Source of the DNA: an uncultured delta proteobacterium
GTDB lineage: Bacteria; Myxococcota_A; Polyangia; Polyangiales; Polyangiaceae
Assembly: GCA_903892415.1 (NCBI GenBank)
Contig: CAITIQ010000469.1
Coordinates: 1-44,159 of the forward strand
Direction of reading: 5' to 3'
DNA length: 44,159 nt
The notes beneath the pieces are model-generated. The model was not told the DNA's origin. It saw nothing but the letters and a program-made list of their open reading frames with translations, and did no database searches. Shown piece after piece: positions 8,330 to 16,386 of this stretch (positions within the stretch are counted from its first letter, which is position 1; every line of letters begins with the position of its first letter). A program made the position numbers and the translations under genes.

Positions 8330-10000
8330 ATGCGAATCGTCGGGCTCGTTGGCGCGCTAGCGTTGTTGGTCTCTTGTACGCAGACTGTTCCACAGAACGT
8401 GCCCACCTCTGAACCGGCTCGCGTGGCGGACCTCGAACAGGTGCTCACCGCCGTCGTACAAAAGCCAGCCGTCGGCCGCAGCCTCGGGTTGCGGGATCAA
8501 TTCGACGGCAAGGTTGCCGACTATTCCGCGGCGGGGATCGAAGGTCGCATCGCGTTGCTCAACAAGGCAAAGGCGGAGCTCGCGAGCATCGAGGCGAAGC
8601 AGCTCGACAGCAACGGGCAGCTGGATCTCGAGCTGCTTCGGCTAGCCGTCGCGGAGGAGCTGTTTCAACTCCAAGACCTCAAGAACTGGCAACGCCGGCC
8701 ACAGTTTTATGATGAATTGTTCAGCGTCGAGAGCTACCTGACGCGCGACTACGCCGCGCTGGATGTTCGGGCGGCGCGCCTGCTCAAGCACGTTCAAGCC
8801 GCGCTCCCGCAGACGATTCACATCAAGAAGAATCTCAAAGGGCCGTTACCTGAGTCGTTCGTCAGGACCGACATAGGTATCTATCGCGGCTACGCCGAGT
8901 ACCTGAGCGGTGACGTGGTGAAGCTGCTCCAGCCGGTTTCGGATTCCAAGCTCAAAGCCGACGCCATTGCCGCGGTGCTAGCCCTCGCCCGCGAGGCCAC
9001 CGCGGTGGCCGACCACCTCGAGCAGGTCGAGCTGCCACGAGCGGACCAGAGCTACGCAATGGGGGTTGAGAAGTATCAACGGCTACTCGCCGTGCAAGAG
9101 GCGCTGGAGCTTCCGCTCGCGGAGTTTGAACGGATGGCCGAAGAGGACCTCCAGCGCAATAAAACGGCCTACCAAGAGCTGCGCGGCAAAGCCAAAGAGA
9201 CCAAGCCCAAAGTTTCGGAGCTGCTGCAAACCGCCACTCGCCTCACCTTCGACGCCAAGGCCTTTCTCGAACAAAAGGGCCTGGTCACACTGCCCCCCGA
9301 CGGCAAGATCGAGGTCAAAGAAACCCCGCCCTTCATGCAGTGGAACAGCGCCTTTCTCGACGGCCCAGGCCCGTTCGACCGGCCCGATCTAGCCGCTTAC
9401 TACTATATCACGCTGCCCAACCCGAGCTGGCCGCAGCAGGAGCAAGACGACTATGTGATGTCCCACGGCACCTTGCTCGCAACCAGCGTGCATGAAGTAT
9501 TTCCCGGTCACTTCCTGCATGGGCAGTGGATTCGTCGCGCACCCACCCGGGCTCAGCAGATGTTGGGCAGTTACTCCTTCGTCGAGGGCTGGGCGCATTA
9601 CACCGAGCAGCTGATGGTGGAGGAAGGTTTCGGCGGCGGGACGCCCGAGGTTCGGCTTGGGCAGCTTGGGGACGCGCTATTGCGCAATTGCCGCTTCGTC
9701 GCGTCGATCGGCCTTCACACCAAGGGAATGACGCTAGCGCAGGCGGAAGACCGCTTCGTCAATGACTGCTTTCAGGATCGTGCGACGGCCAAGCAGCAGG
9801 CGCTGCGCGGGACCTTTGATCCGGGCTACTTCGCCTACACGCTCGGCAAGCTTCAGATCCTCAAGCTGCGTGAAGAAGTGAAGGCTGCCCTCGGCGCGAA
9901 CTACAGCGCCCGCAAGTTCCACGATGCTTTACTCTCACACGGAGCTCCGCCGGTCCCGCTCCTGCGCAGTCGCATCAAGCGCAGCCTGGGCATCGAGTAG
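8330..10000 (+). CDS. DUF885 family zinc metallopeptidase lipoprotein
   Basis: 556 residues. Signal MRIVGLVGALALLVSC with lipidated C16. The HEVFPGH motif at residues 388-394 is the zinc-binding signature of DUF885 proteins, which resemble M32/M3-like helical carboxypeptidases. Flanking family features are visible (ITLPNPSWPQQEQ before it, SFVEGWAHYTEQL after, the latter supplying the third zinc ligand Glu). It probably trims peptides at the cell envelope. One of three predicted zinc-peptidase lipoproteins in the window (with M13 and M16). A GC-rich inverted repeat (8298-8314) lies in the leader. Confidence 0.88.
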   Translation: MRIVGLVGALALLVSCTQTVPQNVPTSEPARVADLEQVLTAVVQKPAVGRSLGLRDQFDGKVADYSAAGIEGRIALLNKAKAELASIEAKQLDSNGQLDLELLRLAVAEELFQLQDLKNWQRRPQFYDELFSVESYLTRDYAALDVRAARLLKHVQAALPQTIHIKKNLKGPLPESFVRTDIGIYRGYAEYLSGDVVKLLQPVSDSKLKADAIAAVLALAREATAVADHLEQVELPRADQSYAMGVEKYQRLLAVQEALELPLAEFERMAEEDLQRNKTAYQELRGKAKETKPKVSELLQTATRLTFDAKAFLEQKGLVTLPPDGKIEVKETPPFMQWNSAFLDGPGPFDRPDLAAYYYITLPNPSWPQQEQDDYVMSHGTLLATSVHEVFPGHFLHGQWIRRAPTRAQQMLGSYSFVEGWAHYTEQLMVEEGFGGGTPEVRLGQLGDALLRNCRFVASIGLHTKGMTLAQAEDRFVNDCFQDRATAKQQALRGTFDPGYFAYTLGKLQILKLREEVKAALGANYSARKFHDALLSHGAPPVPLLRSRIKRSLGIE

Positions 10001-10051
10001 CCCGTCTCATATTTCGGACACATATCCTCTACAACAGACACACCAACTATG

Positions 10052-10073
10052 CCATGGTCGATTTCGACCATGG
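10052..10073. promoter_or_regulatory. 22-bp palindrome over the start codon of the cysteine synthase-rhodanese gene
   Basis: Two perfect 10-base arms (CCATGGTCGA and TCGACCATGG) flank a central TT. The right arm contains the ATG at 10070. In DNA this is a dyad-symmetric site of operator size; in RNA it would form a hairpin hiding the start codon. No Shine-Dalgarno sequence is visible before either ATG (10049 or 10070). Which regulator would bind is unknown. Confidence 0.5.
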
Positions 10074-11404
10074 ACCATCAGAGGCGTGTCTACTCCAACA
10101 TCCTCGAGCTTGCAGCCAATGTCGATAACCCCACCCCGTTGGTGCGGCTCAACCGCGTAGTAAACTTCAAGCACGCCGTCGTTTACGGCAAGCTCGAGTG
10201 GTTCAATCCGTTCGGCGCGGTGAAAGATCGAGTCGCCGCAAACCTGGTGCAAGACGCCGAGGCGCGTGGCCAACTCGGGCCGGACACGAGACTCGTCGAG
10301 CCCACCTCGGGCAACACCGGTATGGCGCTAGCGATGATCGCCAACGCGAAGGGATACCGCTTTACCGCCACTGTCTCCAACAAGGTGCCGCAGGAGAAGC
10401 GGGACTCTTTGCGTCTTTTCGGTACACAGCTCTTCGAGTTAGAGGACGATCTCTGTCCTGCCCCAGGCGCGCCGGAGGGCGCGATCGCCAAGGCAGCTGA
10501 GCTGGGCAATGAGCAAGGTAGCTTCCACCTCAATCAGTACAAAAACCCGGCCAACCCCGAGGCTCATTTCCGTACCACTGGGCCGGAGATCTGGCGGCAG
10601 ACAGGCGGAGCCGTCACACACTTCTTCGCCAGCCTTGGGACCTGCGGCACCGTGACCGGCACTGGCCGGTTCCTCAAGCAGCAGAACAGCAAGGTAAAGG
10701 TATATGGGGTTCACCCTGCCGCTGGGCACGACATCCCTGGAGTGCGCGCGCTCAAACAGCTCGAACAGACGGCCATCTTCGCTCCAGCCGAATATGACGG
10801 CTTGGTGGAGGTGTCGAATGGTGACGCCTACGAGATGTGCAGGAGGCTCAATCAGGAGGAGAGCATCATTGCTGGGCCCAGCTCGGGCATGGGCTTGAGT
10901 GGCGCTTTGCGCACCATTCCCGACGAGCCAGGGGTGGTCGCCGTGGTGATCTTTTGCGACGACGCCTTCAAGTACGCGTCGTCTATCCGCAAGCACCTGC
11001 CCTCACTTTTTCCAGGCAAGCCGCAGCAGACGTCGCTGGCCGGACCGCTCGCCTCGATCCTCGACTTGGCACGAAAGTCGAGCGACGTTCTCGATGCAAA
11101 GAGCGCCCATACCTTTCTTGAGACGACGCGCAATAGCTCGTTAGTAGACGTGCGCTCACTCGAGGAATACGAGAAGCAACACCCCCAAGGCGCGCTGAAC
11201 ATCCCGCTCGCGGATTTGGCGAAGGGGGAGCCGGCCTTGTTATCGGCAGACAAAGACACGCCGATCCTCACGGTGTGCAAGGTGGGAGAGCGTTCTCTCC
11301 ACGGGATGCTCCTGCTCAAGGCGCAGGGCTACCGAAATGTAAAGAGCGTGGCTGGCGGCCTTGATTCATGGCTCGCCGCTGGGCTACCTACCAGTAGGAC
11401 CTGA
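10070..11404 (+). CDS. Cysteine synthase-like PLP enzyme fused to a rhodanese domain
   Basis: 444 residues from ATG 10070 (ATG 10049 would add 7). Residues 1-310 are a fold-type II beta-substituting enzyme: NPFGAVKDR carries the PLP Lys (K52), EPTSGNTG binds substrate, and GTCGTVTGTG binds the PLP phosphate. The C-terminal 110 residues are a rhodanese: DVRSLEEYEKQHPQGALNIP and the active-site loop CKVGERS with C403. The enzyme may make cysteine or split a thiol-containing substrate, with the rhodanese taking the sulfane sulfur; O-acetylserine, O-phosphoserine or cystathionine are all possible substrates. Stand-alone gene between the DUF885 peptidase and the kinases. Its start lies in a palindrome. 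Confidence 0.9.
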   Translation: MDHQRRVYSNILELAANVDNPTPLVRLNRVVNFKHAVVYGKLEWFNPFGAVKDRVAANLVQDAEARGQLGPDTRLVEPTSGNTGMALAMIANAKGYRFTATVSNKVPQEKRDSLRLFGTQLFELEDDLCPAPGAPEGAIAKAAELGNEQGSFHLNQYKNPANPEAHFRTTGPEIWRQTGGAVTHFFASLGTCGTVTGTGRFLKQQNSKVKVYGVHPAAGHDIPGVRALKQLEQTAIFAPAEYDGLVEVSNGDAYEMCRRLNQEESIIAGPSSGMGLSGALRTIPDEPGVVAVVIFCDDAFKYASSIRKHLPSLFPGKPQQTSLAGPLASILDLARKSSDVLDAKSAHTFLETTRNSSLVDVRSLEEYEKQHPQGALNIPLADLAKGEPALLSADKDTPILTVCKVGERSLHGMLLLKAQGYRNVKSVAGGLDSWLAAGLPTSRT

Positions 11405-11467
11405 GCGGCCCCCAAAGGCACGTTGCGAGCATCGCGACGAGACCGGTATGTGATAGCTCTAGCTGCC

Positions 11468-12370
11468 ATGGACGCCGAGGAGGAGCTTGCGCGCGCGCGT
11501 ATTGGGACGGCGGTAGGAGTCTGGCGACTCGAACGGCTGCTCGGGATCGGTGGCATGGCCAGCGTCTACGCCGGTCGACGCAGCGACGGCGTGCTGGCCG
11601 CCGTTAAGCTGTTGCACCCGTATTGGGCCGAGATCGGCGAGGTCCGGGATCGCTTTCTGCTCGAGGGTCCGATCGGGAGTGCGCTGGCCTTGGTGGCACC
11701 GCTCTGTCGCGGGCTGCCGCAGGTGTTCGAGGCAGGTAGAACGGCCGAGGGCGGCGCCTACCTTGCAATGGAGTTCCTTGATGGACAAACGTTGTTTGAC
11801 GCGATAGCGCAGTTTGGCGTGCTGCTGCCGGCCAACGCCCTGCGCGTGGCGGAAGCGGTGCTCGACGTGCTCGTGGTCGCTCACTCGCACGGCATCATCC
11901 ACCGCGATATCAAACCCGAGAACATCGTGTTACTCCGGACCGGCGAGGTGAAGTTATTGGACTTTGGCGTCGCGCGTTTGCTCGGTGGACTACCCGACGG
12001 CATGGCGCTGCCCGAGCGCGTAAAGACCAAGACAGGCACGGTCATCGGCAGCGGCAACTACATGGCGCCCGAACAAGCGCTTGGCCGGGTCAAAGAAGTA
12101 GATGGCCGCACCGACATTTACGGTCTCGGCGCGACGCTCTTTCACGCCCTTAGCGGACGCCCCTTGCACGCCGGCTTGGGCGACGCGGCTTTGTTGATTG
12201 CCGCGGCGACACAAGAGGCGCCTTCGCTTGGTACAGCAGGAGTCAAGATCCCGTCGCTGCTCGTTAGCGTGGTGGACCGCTGTCTTCGCAAGGCCAAGGA
12301 GAACCGCTACCAAGACGCGGCGTCTCTGCGCAGAGACCTCCACTTGGTTCGCGTGGCCGAAAACCTATGA
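11468..12370 (+). CDS. Soluble Ser/Thr protein kinase (Hanks type)
   Basis: 300 residues from ATG 11468, all kinase and no membrane segment. Gly-rich loop GIGGMASVYAG, ATP Lys K47 (AAVK), catalytic loop HRDIKPEN (HRD at 145-147), DFG at 165-167, activation segment ending NYMAPEQ, so it looks catalytically competent. The start is set by the domain edge; a TTG at 11423 is open upstream, and no clear ribosome binding site is visible. The stop overlaps the ATG of the next kinase by ATGA (12367-12370), so the two are translationally coupled. Confidence 0.9.
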   Translation: MDAEEELARARIGTAVGVWRLERLLGIGGMASVYAGRRSDGVLAAVKLLHPYWAEIGEVRDRFLLEGPIGSALALVAPLCRGLPQVFEAGRTAEGGAYLAMEFLDGQTLFDAIAQFGVLLPANALRVAEAVLDVLVVAHSHGIIHRDIKPENIVLLRTGEVKLLDFGVARLLGGLPDGMALPERVKTKTGTVIGSGNYMAPEQALGRVKEVDGRTDIYGLGATLFHALSGRPLHAGLGDAALLIAAATQEAPSLGTAGVKIPSLLVSVVDRCLRKAKENRYQDAASLRRDLHLVRVAENL

Positions 12371-13665
12371 CCAGCACAGACGCTGAGGAAGTCGAGCGGT
12401 GTCGCAAGCGACTTGGCACCTCGATCCGCGGCAAGTGGAAGATTGACGAGCTGATCGGCATCGGTGGGATGGCGGCCGTTTACGCCGCGACCCATCGCAT
12501 GGGGCGACGCGACGCGCTCAAGATCCTGCATGCGCACGTCGCCGTGTCGAAGGAGCTGCGGGCGCGCTTCGAGCAGGAGGCCATGGCCGTCAACAAGCTC
12601 GGCCACGCGGGGACGGCGAAGATCCTCGACATCGATACGACCGAGGACGGGCGGCCCCTGCTTGCGATGGAGCTGCTCACCGGGGAATCGTTGTCTGAGC
12701 GCAACCAACGTGGCCCTTCCAACGAGCGGGAGGTGATCGAGCTGATGTTGCCGGTCCTCGACGTATTGTCGGCCGCTCATCGCATGGGCATCGTCCACCG
12801 CGATATCAAGCTCGATAACCTGTTCGCCTGCGCCGATGGCCGGATTCTCGTGCTCGACTTTGGAATTGCGCGCATGCGCGAGGGCGGAGAAGGCATTCAC
12901 ACCCGCACCGGCGCGATGCTCGGTACGACCTCGTACATGTCCCCGGAGCAGATCCAGGGCCGCGCCATCGACGGACGTTCCGATCTGTTCGCAGTAGGCG
13001 CTTGCATGTTCCGGCTCTTGAGCCAACGGCGGCTGCACGAGGCCGACTCCGACGCCGAGCTATTGATCAAGATGGGCACCACGCCGGCACCACCGCTCGG
13101 GTCGGTTGTCCAGGTAAGCCCGCAGCTCGCGACCATCGTAGACAGGGCTTTGGCCTTCGACGCGGCACAGCGTTTCCCGGACGCAGACTCGCTAAGGGAT
13201 GCGCTGCTTCAGCTTTCGGGTTCGCAGTCACAAGAGCCGCGAAGCGTTGCAGCAGTCAGCAGCGGCAGCGCGCGCACTAGCGCTCCAGCCATGCTTGCCT
13301 CCACCACGGTGGCGCCCGAAAGTAAGGAGCGGAAGCCTCGAACACGAGCGGCTGTCTGGGCGATCGCCGGTGGCCTCGCAGCGGCGTTGTTACCGCTTAT
13401 CCTCTGGGTCGGCATCTCCGCCGGATGGGCCACCAACGAATCCACCAACAAGCGAGTCAGCGACGAGGAATCCGAGGACCCCGGGGAGCCGGTGAGCCCA
13501 CGCGCCAGCTCGAACTCAAGCGCACAGGGTTTGCCCACCGGTTTGCTCCCGAGCGAGCCACCACCAGGGAAGGCAACTGGAATCCAGGCAGGAAAGTCAG
13601 TCAAAGGCAAAAAGGATAAGGACAAACACAAGGACAAGCGCAAGAAGAAGGACCACGACGACTGA
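12367..13665 (+). CDS. Membrane Ser/Thr protein kinase with a Lys/Asp tail
   Basis: 432 residues. N-terminal kinase domain (Gly loop GIGGMAAVYA, K52, HRD 144-146, DFG 164-166, SYMSPEQ), a Ser/Ala linker, one membrane helix (about 335-360, AVWAIAGGLAAALLPLILWV) and an outer segment ending in an extreme Lys/Asp/His-rich tail of about 22 residues (KGKKDKDKHKDK...). With the cytoplasmic kinase orientation that tail would sit outside the membrane, where it could bind anionic polymers; this is inference. It starts inside the stop of the soluble kinase (ATGA), so the two may form a signalling pair. Confidence 0.9.
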   Translation: MTSTDAEEVERCRKRLGTSIRGKWKIDELIGIGGMAAVYAATHRMGRRDALKILHAHVAVSKELRARFEQEAMAVNKLGHAGTAKILDIDTTEDGRPLLAMELLTGESLSERNQRGPSNEREVIELMLPVLDVLSAAHRMGIVHRDIKLDNLFACADGRILVLDFGIARMREGGEGIHTRTGAMLGTTSYMSPEQIQGRAIDGRSDLFAVGACMFRLLSQRRLHEADSDAELLIKMGTTPAPPLGSVVQVSPQLATIVDRALAFDAAQRFPDADSLRDALLQLSGSQSQEPRSVAAVSSGSARTSAPAMLASTTVAPESKERKPRTRAAVWAIAGGLAAALLPLILWVGISAGWATNESTNKRVSDEESEDPGEPVSPRASSNSSAQGLPTGLLPSEPPPGKATGIQAGKSVKGKKDKDKHKDKRKKKDHDD

Positions 13666-13668
13666 AGC

Positions 13669-13689
13669 CAGCTCGTCGCGGCCGAGCTG
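13669..13689. terminator. Weak hairpin between convergent genes
   Basis: A 7-base stem (CAGCTCG / CGAGCTG) with a 7-base loop lies in the short gap between the convergent kinase and esterase genes. No T-tract follows on either strand, so termination is only a possibility. Confidence 0.25.
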
Positions 13690-13692
13690 CAG

Positions 13693-14838
13693 CTAGAAGC
13701 CCAAGCGCTCCTGTAAGGTATTAGCCAGTAGTAGCCCCAGCTTCTGATTGGTCACAGTGTTCGTGTGATAGTCGCAACCAAGTCCGTCCGCCGAATCGAT
13801 CGAGAAGCGCAGCGTGCCTGAGTTGCTATCCGCCAACCCGGCAAAGGCGTCCTCTACCAACGCCTCTTTGGACGCTCCCCAATGAGCCCAGGTGATGCCA
13901 AGCAGGTAGGCCTGCGGGTGACGCGTACGCGCGGTGCTCAGCAAGGCTACGTAATCCTCGACGAACGCTGATTCATCCAGAGCCGCGGAAAAATCATTCG
14001 TCCCTAGATTGATAACTACGACCTGAGCAGCGAATTGCTCAGGCGTCCAAACAGGCATAGGGCTGTCGGTCAGCGTTCGAGGGTAGAGCTCCGGCATCAT
14101 CTCCACCGTGTTGCCGCCATAGTTTTGATGAACGCCCTTCCCTGAATAGCAGATCAAGTGGGCCGCCGCCGAAAGCTCGCGAGCCGCGACGAGGGCGTAG
14201 GAGGAGTAAGCAGACTCGGTGGCACCGGAGAAGCTGCAGTTCGCGCTGGCGCCCTCGATACCGTAGCCGCAGGTAAGGGAATCACCGATAAACTCGAGCC
14301 GAACATTGTAAGGCGACGGGCTCGGCACAATCGCGCTCGCCGGCTCGAAGCCCAGGAACTCATGGATGCCAAAGAACCCTTCGTTACGGCGCGAAATCTC
14401 GACCGTATGCGGGCCCCGAGACAGCGCGTCCGCTAACGGATAGGTGACCTCCCCAGCGCTGGTCTCGAAGCGCCCGACGGATTGACCGTCAATCACGATC
14501 TCGAACCACAAGCCGGCCGGCGCAGAAAGACGCACCGCGGCGCTGGGCCCCATCATGGTAGCGAGCGCGCTTGCACCAGACCACGTAGCGCGGGGCGCCG
14601 TCGCCTCCACGTCATAGCGACCCACGAGGTGAACGTCCGACAATACTGCACCGCCGCCCGCGGCTCCCTCACCACCGCCGCTCGAGCTTGACGTCTGCGC
14701 CATGCCACCTTGACCGCCGGTCGAACTCACGGGTGAGCCGCCCTGACCACCAGCACCTGACGCTGAACCACCGGAACCGCTGCTTGAACCCTCGCAACCG
14801 AAGAGCAAAAGCGCCGCCAATCCTATGCTGTGCTTCAC
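13693..14838 (-). CDS. Carbohydrate esterase family 2-like SGNH lipoprotein
   Basis: 381 residues. Lipobox LLFGC with C15, then about 50 residues of Gly/Ser/Gln-rich linker, a jelly-roll-like beta domain (about 65-170) and an SGNH hydrolase domain. Block I is FIGDSLTCGYG (nucleophile S187), block III GTND (279-282), and the catalytic His is H358 in CDYHTN. The beta-sandwich followed by SGNH order is that of CE2 acetyl-esterases, which deacetylate xylan or other glycans with a Ser-His dyad. Surface-exposed, substrate unknown. Divergent from the kinase gene at 14919 with 80 bases between. Confidence 0.85.
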   Translation of the reverse strand: MKHSIGLAALLLFGCEGSSSGSGGSASGAGGQGGSPVSSTGGQGGMAQTSSSSGGGEGAAGGGAVLSDVHLVGRYDVEATAPRATWSGASALATMMGPSAAVRLSAPAGLWFEIVIDGQSVGRFETSAGEVTYPLADALSRGPHTVEISRRNEGFFGIHEFLGFEPASAIVPSPSPYNVRLEFIGDSLTCGYGIEGASANCSFSGATESAYSSYALVAARELSAAAHLICYSGKGVHQNYGGNTVEMMPELYPRTLTDSPMPVWTPEQFAAQVVVINLGTNDFSAALDESAFVEDYVALLSTARTRHPQAYLLGITWAHWGASKEALVEDAFAGLADSNSGTLRFSIDSADGLGCDYHTNTVTNQKLGLLLANTLQERLGF

Positions 14839-14918
14839 GCCGACCAGCCTACCCTGTCTGTCCCTGACATCGGCACTTCCTCTGAAGCTCGTCGACTCGC
14901 TCTGTTACACTCTCGGCC

Positions 14919-16133
14919 GTGACTGGCGCTCATGAGCTGAATCGAACCGAGGCACCGCGTCGGATCGGGCGCTACCTCATGTTCGGCCCGATCGCGTCGG
15001 GAGGTATGGCCACGGTGCATTTTGGTCGCCTGCTCGGCGAGGGCGGCTTCGGCCGCATCGTGGCGATCAAACGTCTGCGCGAGCAATTCGCCCAATCCGA
15101 GGAGATCCTGCGGAGTCTGATCGACGAGGCGCGGCTCGTCTCGCGCATCCAGCACCCCAATGTGGTTGGCTGCCTGGACACCGTTCAAGCCAACGGCGAG
15201 GTCTTCGTCGTCATGGAGTACGTGGCGGGAGAATCACTCGCGCAGCTCGCTGAAATCGTCGCGGCGCCCATCCCGCCGCCGATAGCGTGCGCCCTGGTAA
15301 GTGCGATGTTGCACGGTCTGCAGGCGGCACACGAGGCCGTGAGTGAACGCGGGGAGCAGCTCTGCATCGTCCACCGCGACGTCTCGCCGCAGAACGTGTT
15401 GGTTGGTCGTGACGGTCACGCGCGCCTGCTCGACTTTGGCGTTGCCAAGGCCCGCAACCGACTGAGCAGCACGACCGAAGCAGGGTTGCTCAAAGGCAAA
15501 CTGGCCTACATGTCGCCCGAGCAAGTGGCGGGGCAGGAGGTGGATCATCGCACCGATATCTTCGCTGCCGGCATCGTGCTCTGGGAGCTACTCACTGGAA
15601 GGCGCCTCTTCTTAGGCACCAATGAAGCGCAAACCATCCTCAATGTGGCGACTGGGCCGATCCCGAAGCTAAGAGAGGCAGCGCCGCTACTTTCGTCGGA
15701 GCTCGAGACGGTGTTGCTGCGAGCGTTGGCGCGCAACCCAGCCCAGCGGATTCAGAGCGCCCGAGAGTTTGCTCAGTGGCTCGAACGAGTTCAGCCGTTC
15801 GCCACACCCTCGCAAATCGGCGCCTGGGTCGAGAGCATCGCGGGCACTTCACTGCGAGCAAAAGCGCAGCTCGTGGCTCGCATCGAGCAGGCCCAGGGGC
15901 TTCCCACGGTGGACGATGCAGCCGGCCAAACAGAACCCAAGGAGGTCTCGAGCGCCAACGTGACGGGCCCATCGCGCAGCGATGCCTCGCGGCGTTGGCC
16001 GGTAGGGCTCGCCCTCGTTGGCGCTGGTGCGGCCATCGCGACGATCGCATCGCTTATCGCGACCTCCCTGCGCAACCCTACGGCCCCCCCCCAACACTCT
16101 GCCTCAGTCCGCGAGCTTGCTCATGGTCCCTAG
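14919..16133 (+). CDS. Membrane Ser/Thr protein kinase, C-terminus frameshifted
   Basis: 404 residues as read. The kinase domain has K51 (VAIK), HRD 152-154, DFG 172-174 and AYMSPEQ; the Gly loop is ASGGMATVHFG. One membrane helix lies at about 358-380 (WPVGLALVGAGAAIATIASLIA). Reading then crosses nine consecutive C (16084-16092) and stops 14 codons later. Dropping one C opens the +1 frame to 16386, giving a protein of about 488 residues with a Pro/Ser/Ala-rich outer tail ending CVKRLGADGLWRLEPEGCTQ. Polyangial kinases, as I recall them, often end in such a short Cys-containing motif. GTG 14919 is the first usable start. First gene of the kinase, PEGA-like, RCC1, GNAT operon. Confidence 0.88.
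   Translation: MTGAHELNRTEAPRRIGRYLMFGPIASGGMATVHFGRLLGEGGFGRIVAIKRLREQFAQSEEILRSLIDEARLVSRIQHPNVVGCLDTVQANGEVFVVMEYVAGESLAQLAEIVAAPIPPPIACALVSAMLHGLQAAHEAVSERGEQLCIVHRDVSPQNVLVGRDGHARLLDFGVAKARNRLSSTTEAGLLKGKLAYMSPEQVAGQEVDHRTDIFAAGIVLWELLTGRRLFLGTNEAQTILNVATGPIPKLREAAPLLSSELETVLLRALARNPAQRIQSAREFAQWLERVQPFATPSQIGAWVESIAGTSLRAKAQLVARIEQAQGLPTVDDAAGQTEPKEVSSANVTGPSRSDASRRWPVGLALVGAGAAIATIASLIATSLRNPTAPPQHSASVRELAHGP
16084..16092 (+). repeat. Run of nine C within the kinase gene
   Basis: A C9 homopolymer just after the membrane helix codons. It is where the kinase leaves the frame that would join it to the downstream tail. Such tracts slip during replication or transcription and are also common sites of assembly error. 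Confidence 0.95.
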
Positions 16134-16386
16134 CTCGAGCGCGACGAGCGCCTCCGCGCCCCAGGTGGTGCCTGCTTTGCCGGAGGTCCAGGTGGTCGCT
16201 GTCGAGACGGCAATTCCAAGTGTACTGCCGAAGGTGAGTCCCCAATCGACGACGCCATCCATGCCGCGGGCGGTAACAGCTTCGGCCAGCGCAGTTGCGC
16301 CCTTGGAGCCGCAGCCTGTCGCTTGCGTGAAGCGGCTCGGTGCCGATGGGCTATGGCGCCTCGAACCGGAAGGATGCACGCAGTGA
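16093..16386 (+). other. Out-of-frame C-terminal tail of the kinase
   Basis: About 97 codons in the +1 frame relative to the kinase. It encodes a Ser/Ala/Pro/Val-rich low-complexity segment and then PVACVKRLGADGLWRLEPEGCTQ at the stop. Its TGA (16384-16386) overlaps the GTG of the next gene, a coupling arrangement repeated at the two following junctions. That suggests ribosomes normally arrive in this frame. It has no convincing start of its own: ATG 16123 lacks a ribosome binding site and a signal peptide. Confidence 0.65.

Noticed and set aside
14883..14911. Promoter before the kinase at 14919 (TACACT as -10)
   Set aside because: The -10-like hexamer is plausible, but no acceptable -35 lies at the right distance, so it is not called.
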